Assembly: GCA_003427395.1 (NCBI GenBank)
Contig: BFEA01000606.1
Coordinates: 346,404-402,010 of the forward strand
DNA from: Chara braunii
Taxonomy: Eukaryota; Streptophyta; Charophyceae; Charales; Characeae
DNA length: 55,607 nt
Reading direction: 5' to 3'
The translations under genes were made by a program, and so were the position numbers. The notes beneath the pieces are model-generated. The model made no database searches, was not told where the DNA came from, and saw only the letters and a list, made by a program, of their open reading frames with translations. Positions 47,723-55,607 of the stretch are shown here, one piece after another; positions within the stretch are counted from its first letter, which is position 1, and each line of letters begins with the position of its first letter.

Positions 47723-47821
47723 GGGGCTAGGTCCCACTTGCACGGATTAAGAGATTCTGGCCGTTGATCTTTGCTATCTACGGTCAATATCGCTTAATCC
47801 GTGTAAGTGGGACCTAGCCCC
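47723..47821. mobile_element. MITE, GGTCCCACTTGC family, copy 1
   Basis: GGGGCTAGGTCCCACTTGCACGGATTAAG and CTTAATCCGTGTAAGTGGGACCTAGCCCC are near-perfect inverted repeats; total length 99 bp. The interior CTGGCCGTTGATCT..GCTATCTACGGTCAA is shared with 51747. The outer GGTCCCACT is shared with the 150-bp MITEs at 35233 and 35516. Partial ends also occur at 36279 (CTTAATCCGTGCAA). Confidence 0.92.
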
Positions 47822-47959
47822 AGGACGTGGCAAGAAACAAGTCACCTTCTTTTCGATTTCAATTTTTCACCTTCAATTTTTTTATTTTTCGTTCGCGCTT
47901 TTTTCGAGAGAGAAGATGGCGGCAGGTATCATCAGCACTGCTGCTGCTGCTGCTGATCT

Positions 47960-49660
47960 TGTCTCATCAATCGACTGGTACATGCTCAATCAGATCAAAT
48001 GCGAGTTGTTTTCTCATTTTTAATTCCTTTTTTTTTTTTTGGACCGGGGGGGGGGAAGGCATTCCGGATTCTTTTCTTTCCTCGCTTTTGTTTTTGCAAC
48101 CAAAAAAAAAAAAAAAATCCCTTTATTCGTTATTAGTAATTCTCGAAGGGCCCAGTGCCCAAGACAAAACGTACAAGTGGTCAATAAGAAGGAACAGAGA
48201 TTATCGCGACGCATCTGCTGATCTCGTCTCGTCTTATCAACCGACTGTCAAATCAATTGCGATTTAATTTTTTTTCCTCCCTTTTTTTTAATTCTTTTTC
48301 ACTCCCTTTCCAACGGTTTTTTTTTCTTCTTCTCTTCTGGGTTCCGGATTCTTATCTTCATTCCTCGCTTTTTGTTTTTTCTTTTTACAAAAAAAACAAA
48401 AATCCCGTTAATTATATAGTATAGTATTAAACAGCCCAGTACCCAAGGCAAAACGTACAAGTAGTCGACAATAAGGAACAGAGATTATCGCCACGCATCT
48501 GCTGATCTTGTCTCATCAATCGACTGAAACAGGCTCAATCAGATCAATTGCGATTTCTTGTTTTTATTTCATCTTTTTCAATTCTTTTCCTTTTTTCCGT
48601 TTCTTTTTGGGTTCCGGATTCTTATCTTCTTTCCTCGTTTTTTTATATTTTTTAAAAACACAAAATCCCTTGAATTGTATAGTAAGTATATAGTACTAAA
48701 GGGCCCAGTGCCCAAGGCAAAACATACAAGCACTCAATAAGGAGGAGCAGACAGATTATCGCCACGCATCTGCTAATCTTGTCTCATCAATCGACTGAAA
48801 CAGGCTCAATCAGATCAATTGTGATTTCTTGGGTTTTTTTCTCTTTTTCAATTCTTTTCCTTTTTTCCGTTTCTTTTTGGGTTCCGGATTCTTATCTTCT
48901 TTCCTCGCTTTTTGATTTTTTACAAAAACACGAAAATCCCTTCAATTGTATAGTATGTATAGTATATAGTATTAAAAGGCCCAGTGCCCAAGTCAAAACT
49001 TACAAGCACTCAAGAAGGAGGCGCAGGCAGATCATCGCCACGCACCTGTTAATCTTGTCTCATCAATCGACTGAAACAGGCTCTCGATCAGATGAATCGT
49101 GATTTCTTTCTCTTTTTCTTCCTTCCTTTTTCCGTTCTTTGGGGCGTTATGAATCGCGATTTCTTTCTCTTTTTTTTCCTTCCTTTTTCCGTTTTTTTGG
49201 TTTTTTGGGGGGTTCCGGATTCTTATCTTCTTTCCTCACTTTTCGTTCTTTACAAAACACAATTTCCTTTTTCTTTTTTTATTATTAAAATAAAACGGGC
49301 ACAGTGCCCAAAACAAAACGTAACAAGTAATCAATACGAAGGGACAGACAGGTTGTGGCGACGCGTCTGCTGATCTTTGTCCTTATCTCATCAATCGACT
49401 GAAACAAGCTCAATCAGATCAATCGCGAATTGATTTTTTTTCTTTTTTCCGTTCTTTTCTTCGTTTGTTTTTGCCTTCCGGTTTCTTTTCTTCTTTCCTC
49501 GCTTTTAGATTCTCACCCAAAAAAAAAAAAAAAAAAAAAAACTTTATTTGTTATTTTATTTTATTTATTTTAATTACTAAAGGGCCCAATGCCCAAGGCA
49601 AACGGAAAAGAAGTCACTAACGAGGGGACAGACAAGTTATGACGACGCATCTTGCACAGG
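47960..49660. repeat. 275-bp tandem array, about six copies
   Basis: Units begin at TCTCATCAATCGACTG: 47962, 48232, 48511, 48782, 49058 and 49386 (periods 270, 279, 271, 276, 328). Each unit holds a T-rich stretch, GGGTTCCGGATTCTTATCTTC, an A-rich stretch, GGGCCCAGTGCCCAAGGCAAAAC and ATCGCCACGCATCTGCTGATCTTG. Copies differ mainly in homopolymer length, and unit 5 has an internal duplication. No conserved open frame, so a satellite-like array. Confidence 0.92.
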
Positions 49661-49828
49661 CAAGACCCCATTACGCTAGACTAACAAACCCGACACTTAA
49701 GCCCTTGATGAGTACCCAAAAATCCGCTCATATAAAATTTAAAAAAAAAAAATCCGCTCAGCCATACGTAGTTAGTACACACTTCACACTCAACTGACAA
49801 CCCCTACACTAGCCCTTCATGACTATAC

Positions 49829-49955
49829 GGGCTTTGCTCCACTACTGTCGGAAAGTGCAAATCGACAGTGAATCTTCCGCTATTACATGGAAAGAAGAAT
49901 CACAGCCATGCATTTTGTGATTTATGCAAGTCGAGAGTAGTGGAGCGACGAGGCC
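49829..49955. mobile_element. MITE, GCTCCACTACT family, copy 2
   Basis: Ends GGGCTTTGCTCCACTACT and AGTAGTGGAGCGACGAGGCCC, 127 bp apart. The interior AAAGTGCAAATCGACAGTGAATCTTCC parallels the copy at 26907. CTATA on the left and TATA on the right could be a target-site duplication. Confidence 0.85.
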
Positions 49956-50261
49956 CTATATGGGCTAATCACTGGCAAAAGAGAAACAGAGCAAAACCAC
50001 CTACCCAACCTTCCTCTCTCACACCGTCAAAAGTCTTTTGCTCTTTCTACTGCCTCTTCAACCGAGCGTGGTAGATTAGACGCGGTGAAGCCACTCACCC
50101 GCTCTTTTGCTCTTCCTAAGACTCTCTAGTAATCATGGAGCCAGCATCTGTACAATTCCATAATCATCGCCCCAAACCACGGGCACAGCAAGTAGACAAT
50201 CATCCCACACCCAAACCCTAATCGTAGACAGGAACAGCCCTCACTCTATCAAACTAGCCTT

Positions 50262-50290
50262 TTTTTTTTCTTTTTTTTTTTTTTTTTTTT
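50262..50290. repeat. Poly-T tract
   Basis: T run with one C break. Confidence 0.9.
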
Positions 50291-50586
50291 GGGACATGCT
50301 CCAAAGCTATTCATGGGGAGCAAACGAGCCTACTCGCTGAAAGACACAGAGTCGTATAAGGCTTTTATCTACGCAAACAGGCTACTGGGAGAGAACGACA
50401 AGAAGCTCACATCCTCACAATCATCTGGAGCAAAAGACACACCCCACACTTAATCTCCCTCTCTCGATCACAACCCCACGCATCAATGAATGGCTCGGTA
50501 AGAACTCGCCGCTCACCACGACCCAAAACCTACTCGCTGATCGTAAAAATTACACGTCTACTTATCCCACACCCACCACACACATA

Positions 50587-50624
50587 CCTCTCTCTCTCTC
50601 TCTCTCTCCCTCTCTCTCTCTCTA
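50587..50624. repeat. (CT)n microsatellite
   Basis: CT run with one CCCT interruption. Confidence 0.95.
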
Positions 50625-50785
50625 AAAGCAGGAACAGACGCCACATTCAACATCACCACCCATCAATTTCTCTTCAATGCCACACACGTAATTAAGGGAA
50701 AGAGAATAGACCATGTGGGATTGCCTTCTCGCCTCCACATGCTTCAACCGGCGAGGACAGCTGTCACAGACACCAAAAATTCACC

Positions 50786-50788
<3 letters not shown>

Positions 50789-50862
<74 letters not shown>

Positions 50863-50870
50863 CTCTCTGT
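50789..50870. repeat. (CT)n microsatellite
   Basis: About 68 bases of CT followed by GTGTCTCTCTG. Confidence 0.97.
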
Positions 50871-50929
50871 TTTACAAAAACAATATAGCCATGTACAAGA
50901 AAAGACGACCACATGCTAGCCCTCGCTGC

Positions 50930-51740
50930 CCGAGAATAGCGCGTCTAGATCAAACAAGCACTCGGAGAGAAGAGAGAGACCTCAAACGATTGCTTCAGCG
51001 GGCAGATAGTGCACGTGTATACTGAGCGTGAAGATGAATAGCATTCCCGTCTCCAATATGCTCTCCGCCCCTCATTCTTCACTTCCTCATGCCAATCAGT
51101 AGCAAGCATAGATGCCTACGCTCTCCCAAAAGACTCCTCCATATTCGGCTTCGTTGCTTAAGATCGAGCTTCGTAACCATCATCGCATTTTTGGAATCAT
51201 CATCTCAGCTTAGTGATAATCTCAGCTTGCGCATAATATCATCCACACGACCGTCCGATCTCTGGGACCACAGCCGTCCTATACAAACCGTACGGCGTTC
51301 GCTCGTCCTCCACAGTACGACACCGTACGGCGTACAGTATAAGCAGAGCAAGCACATCGCCATCAAACAGAAAAAAAAACAAAAAAACACAGAAAACATA
51401 AAACACCAACACCACAGTATGACACACCCAAGCCCCGCGCACACATCAGCAGCAGCCCGCCAGTTATGCCCGCATCCAGATTTCCGGCTTGACAGACTGA
51501 TTACGCGCGGCATGCCTTTTTCTCGTTTTCTTTTTCGGTCTTTTGTCTTTTGATCGGCCAGTCTCGTTCTGTCCCCAGGAACCTCTGCTGGAGTAGAGTA
51601 CCTGTACCTGTTGCTATTGGTAGTGGGCTTCTGCTACTCATCTATTTCGCCGCCAGAAAGGATTCCCCCCAGAAAAGTTCCCGCCAGAATAAGTGTTTTT
51701 TTTTTTCTGGCGGGAGAGGAGAAACGGCACGCAAACCAAG
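50930..51740. other. Gene-free sequence
   Basis: The longest plus frame (154 codons from 51089) has no domain or compositional signature of a real protein. CCGTACGGCGT occurs twice (51286 and 51324). TTCCCCCCAGAAAAGTTCCCGCC at 51660 is partly mirrored by TTCTGGCGGGA at 51705 (weak hairpin). Confidence 0.5.
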
Positions 51741-51746
51741 GGACAA

Positions 51747-51842
51747 GGTCCCACCACTTGCACGGATTAAGAGCTTCTGGCCGTTGATCTCTGCTGTCCT
51801 ATCTACGGTCAAAATCGCTTAACAATTCGTGCAAGTGGGACC
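51747..51842. mobile_element. MITE, GGTCCCACTTGC family, copy 2
   Basis: GGTCCCACCACTTGCACGGATTAAG and CTTAACAATTCGTGCAAGTGGGACC, inverted repeats with small indels. The interior matches 47723. Length 96 bp. Confidence 0.9.
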
Positions 51843-51949
51843 TACCAGCCCCAGAGGCCGCCGCGCTCCCCGACCGCAACGAAAAACATCGATCGAGTCT
51901 ATTGACCGCCTGGCGCATTCCCGCCGCTGGGGACGAACGAACCGACTGA

Positions 51950-52040
51950 GGGCGTACTCACACTAGGACATTTTTACTTACTTTTTGACCGAACTGCGTC
52001 CAGATACATCCACGTCTGCCTGTAGAAACGGTCAGAGTGT
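51950..52040. repeat. GGGCGTACTCACACTAGGAC repeat end
   Basis: GGGCGTACTCACACTAGGACATTTTTACTT, then CAGATACATCCACGTCTGCCTGTAGAAACGGTCAGAGTGTGG. Resembles the ends at 53411 and 53798 and motifs at 36160 (GGGCATACTCACACTACC) and 53175 (TAGTGTGAGTATGCCCC). Probably one end of a related element. Confidence 0.55.
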
Positions 52041-52989
52041 GGTGGCCCCTGGTGTGGTAAGGTTGGGTCTTCGGTCATCACGCGTGTGTGTGTGCGCGCG
52101 TGGGTGGAGTGTGGTGGCCGTCTTCTTTTTTTTTTTTTTTTTCATTCATTTCAGTAGAAAATAGCAATTTGAAGCCGGGACCCTCGGTAGCGCCGGATTA
52201 CACAAACATCGCGAGGGGTTCTCATAAATTTTGCCAGCCATATGTCTTGTCTTGTCTTGATGTTCATACAGTGCACGGCCTAAACCAGGCATGGCATATA
52301 TCGTCACAAATATATCTAACTGTGGCCACGTGTGGGTCATATTTTTGAAATGCCCCTCCGACTTCCATAAATATGCGGTATGCTCCTCCGACGGCCGACT
52401 TACCCTGTCGACCCTCTGAAACGATTGGAGTCTTGGAAAAAACCCTGGAGCCTTTGGGCCTGAAATAAGTTCAATATGCCCCTGCCGGTACCGGTTCCAA
52501 ATTTACAGTGTGCCCCGGTAGCTCCCCTCCCAGGGCCAGGGGATTGGCCTCGAGTGCGAGTGCCACCAACAGCCACAGGCACCCGTCACTGATAGGGGCA
52601 TGCAGGCGAACATTTTCCCTTTTCCTTTCTCTCATCTATCTCATCTTCTTGCTAGTATCCTCTAGATACCGGGGAGCGACCAACCTGGATCTCTCCCCAG
52701 CCCATGGGGTAGGTTGGCACCACAGCAGTGGTGCGAGAGCTAGGCTGTACCAGTCACTCATCATGGTGATGAGGGGTGGGCAGGCATTGCTGATTGGGGG
52801 AATCGTGGTGCTACCGGTAGCACCGAGCAATGGCCAGTTACTGCACCGCCCCCTAACCCCCCCCCCACCCCCACATGGCAGTGTCTAATGGCCAATATTG
52901 TCTCAGCATAGCAACCAACAACATCAGTCAAGGTCCTGTCAATGCTGGCTGGAAGGGCCAAGGGGTTATCTCTAGCTGGTAGAACACCA

Positions 52990-53085
52990 AGCTTGCCCAG
53001 GCACGTACATGAGGCCAATGGGGATTGAAACCACGACCTCTTGAATGCAACTTTTGTGCCTTACCAACTGAGCTAGACGCAATTA
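52990..53085 (-). repeat. tRNA-like SINE head, second type
   Basis: On the minus strand, GCGTCTAGCTCAGTTGGTAAGGC (A box) and GGTCGTGGTTTCAATCCCC (B box) are spaced as in a tRNA. The 5' GCGTCTA cannot pair with the bases after the T arm (ATTGGCC), so it is a tRNA-derived repeat or a dead tRNA gene rather than a working one. It differs in sequence from the SINE at 36393. Confidence 0.65.
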
Positions 53086-53410
53086 TGGACGGTTCTATTA
53101 AGTTCTAGATTTGATTGGGACAGATGCATGCCGCCGTGGACGTAATTGCAGCAAGATTCATTTATAAGAGTGCTAGTGTGAGTATGCCCCGAAGCAGGCA
53201 GTCCGTTGATAGAGGGGGATCGCGTGGGTATCGTTGTCTCAACAAAGAACAACAACACATGAAATGTTTCGGCCAATCACGGACAAGCAGTGTGCACACG
53301 AATCATTGTAGGAGTCATCTAAATATTGTAACCTGGAGGGAGGTTCCATTGGCCATGTATTGGACAGGTGTGGGACGGTGGGGGACGGGTGGTTAGCATC
53401 ATGAGATAGA

Positions 53411-53819
53411 GGGCATACTTACACGGGGACCTGATGACCTGCTACCCAAATGTATTTTTTTTTACCCTCTTTTCAGTAGCATGCGGGGCCACGGAAGGAC
53501 CCTTTTCGAGATGTCTCAAATTACCTTTTCAATTTTTTTCTTTCTCTGTGAGATATTTCAAGAAATTTGTGTACGAGCAAACCCCCATGCGTGTTATTTC
53601 ATCATTTGAAAAAGAAAAAAGAAAAAAAAAACCTCTATATACGTTTTGGTGTAACCAGTGTGACTACGTGTAGTTCTGTGAGGCACAAATATCAGGGCGG
53701 CGACTCTGTCCTTTGTGGACACATAACTCGTGTGTGACCGCAGGGCATCCAAAGGCACAAATACATGGTACCAAACGCATCAGACATTTGTGACTTTAGG
53801 TCCCAGTGTGAGTATGCAA
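53411..53819. mobile_element. 409-bp inverted-repeat element
   Basis: GCATACTTACACGGGGACCT (53413-53432) and AGGTCCCAGTGTGAGTATGC (53798-53817) are inverted repeats with two mismatches. The interior has no transposase-like frame. The CTCACACT and GGGACC motifs relate it to other ends in this window. Confidence 0.7.
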
Positions 53820-53829
53820 GAGAAAATAA

Positions 53830-55535
53830 ACAAGACGAGAAACCATTTCATGACAAAAAAAAATGAAGACAAAAATTATAAAAAGAAGAGAAAGTGTTTT
53901 CCCCCCCCTAGGGCCTCGCCACACGACACACGAAACGAAAACTTTCACGAGTTTGTTTCGTGTTCACACCACCACACGGTCACACGAATCTCAATATAGT
54001 GAAAAAAAACTCACGAGGTGTTAGGTCTCGTCAGAAGGAAAAGCAAACTAGGGTTCGCGAGGAGGTTGTTGCGCCCCACCTGCAGCACCTCAATTTTTGT
54101 GGGTGCTTACAAAGACTCGTTGGTTTATTTTTATTTTCCCGTGCTCATTGGTATTCGTTTCGCATGCTCCGTACAGCGTTGCAGCAGAAAACGAAACAAA
54201 AAACGAACTTGCCCCCTCGCTAATCCTTGCAGTTTTTTTTTTTTTGCATGATTTTTTTTTGCTATGTGGCAAGACCCGTAGTGTTTGCTCCATGTGCGGT
54301 GTCAGATGTCAGGGTGTCATTCACTTACAAAGGTTGTGGCAGTCAAGAGGACTGCATAAGATTGGGTACACGAACCATATTCCTTGAAAATAGTATGAGG
54401 TTTCCTTTAAATGAACCGTCGTGCACATTCTTGCTCCTTCGCTCTAACAAAAACTATATTTTGGCGAAGGATGACAAACGTCCCTCCATGTCGCATTTGT
54501 TTGAGTTGAGGGGATGAAACCGTCTCAGACACCTCCCAAACTACAATCACTTCAACAAGTTTTCAGAGATAAAGTCAGTCATCCTAGCCTTCACCGTGAA
54601 CCAAATGTGCACAAGTTTTATTACAAAAAAAATCAGGGTTAAATCTAAGCACATTTGAAACTATCGCAAAAGCAAAAAGAAAACAAAAAAAAGAAGTTCG
54701 ATGAGAAAAACAAAAAAACACATTTTCTCATTTGTAATTTGTAAAAAATAAAAACTACTGATTTCCAATTGAATCCACAATCCTTGTCCGTCACAAACCA
54801 TCTGCACTAATCCAAATACATTGTTAGTGGAGCCTCTTTTTTTTATGGGAGGCGGGGTGTGCAAAATCCAAGTGCTCCTAAAACATAACTTCAAAACCAC
54901 TTCGAAACAATCAAACTTCCAACTCTTACTCTATAAAATTATCCCACCAAATTATGACAACTTGCAAGTGTCAAACCCAACCTCATTCAAATATCGGCAT
55001 TGAATGAAAACAATAATAGTTATCAACAAAACAGTATGCTATTTGGCATAAAAACGACCTCAAAATGAAATTTGTAGTAGTACCGACTAAAAAGTATGTT
55101 ACTTGACCCACAAACAGCCCCAGACCACATGCAACCCGATGGAGTCAATTGCTATTGGTCCTACTACCAAACTCTCATAACAGCCCATCGTGGTATTACT
55201 GAACCAAGTGTTTTAATTTTGTGAGGGTACTCTAACTAACTATTCAAAATACGCAGGACCGAGTTCCCTGGTCTGCTGATATCATTTACTTAGGAAAAAA
55301 ACTTAGCTAAGCTTCTACCTCACCGACTGTCTACTTCCCTTATTTTTATGGTAGAACCTAGTATCATGAAAAAAAACACTAAATTTGTTCGCTTCGAACC
55401 CATTGGATTACAAGAAAACCCCAAGGAAGATTTTATTTTTTTTAATTCATAAAAAAATTATTTTCTTAAATATGAAAATTTCCGAAAAACTATAGTCAAA
55501 TCCTTATAATGTCTGTGAGCACATTCTTGCCAATG
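53830..55535. other. AT-rich gene-free sequence
   Basis: Short open frames only. AACGAAAACTTTCACGAGTTTGTTTCGTG at 53936 contains a small fold-back (CACGA..TCGTG). Nothing else recognised. Confidence 0.55.
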
Positions 55536-55536
55536 T

Positions 55537-55539
<3 letters not shown>

Positions 55540-55607
<68 letters not shown>
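55540..55607. repeat. (CT)n microsatellite at window end
   Basis: CT run continuing past the edge of the window. Confidence 0.97.

Noticed and set aside
47960-49660. CRISPR array
   Set aside because: The units are long tandem repeats without unique spacers, in a eukaryotic context.
52990-53085. tRNA gene
   Set aside because: A and B boxes are present but the acceptor stem does not pair and the T stem is imperfect, so it is listed as SINE-like.

Overview
The window looks like nuclear DNA of a streptophyte (green-plant lineage) with a large, repeat-filled genome. There are no bacterial-style operons. The one confident gene is a plant-type ABHD17-like alpha/beta hydrolase, split by very long introns. 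A short plant-type telomere-like tract (CCCTAAA variants) and a Ty3/gypsy-like gag remnant fit this. The gag wording and the intron/repeat texture resemble my recollection of charophyte (Chara-like) genomes, but I cannot test that here, so the genus is a low-confidence guess.

Gene content: the ABHD17-like gene is on the minus strand. Its first coding exon is at 42482-42816, a middle exon at 25313-25549 and the last exon at 22491-22667. Two short exons expected from the family were not found: one between exon 1 and the nucleophile exon, and one between the nucleophile exon and the last exon. The second probably lies in the 720-N gap at 22864-23583. The visible exons carry the oxyanion-hole region, the Ser nucleophile, and the Asp and His of a serine-hydrolase triad. 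Everything from about 22.5 to 42.8 kb is therefore this gene's introns. The end of exon 1 and its splice-donor region are repeated just inside intron 1, as two further near-complete copies and one fragment.

Layout: 0-1.35 kb, three copies of a long-hairpin repeat unit. 1.35-6.2 kb, gene-free and AT-rich, with a degenerate CCTTATCCTAACC-type repeat field at 4.06-5.35 kb. 6.5-7.0 kb, a 240-bp tandem duplication. 7.5-11.2 kb, nested broken gag/protease remnants of an LTR retrotransposon on the minus strand. 11.2-22.5 kb, gene-free repeats, miniature inverted-repeat elements and low-complexity tracts. 22.5-42.8 kb, the hydrolase gene with introns full of inverted-repeat elements, tRNA-like SINE heads and micro/minisatellites. 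43-47.5 kb, minisatellites and CT/CA tracts. 47.96-49.66 kb, a roughly six-copy 275-bp tandem array. 49.8-55.6 kb, scattered small inverted-repeat elements and AT-rich sequence without recognisable genes.

Assembly quality matters. Three perfect 38-bp Nextera mate-pair junction adapters (11893, 12138, 39240) remain in the sequence. One sits between two copies of the same ~90 bp, and one lies inside the large intron 1. There are also three N gaps and three single Ns. Long-range statements across those points, including the 17-kb distance between exon 1 and the nucleophile exon, are provisional.
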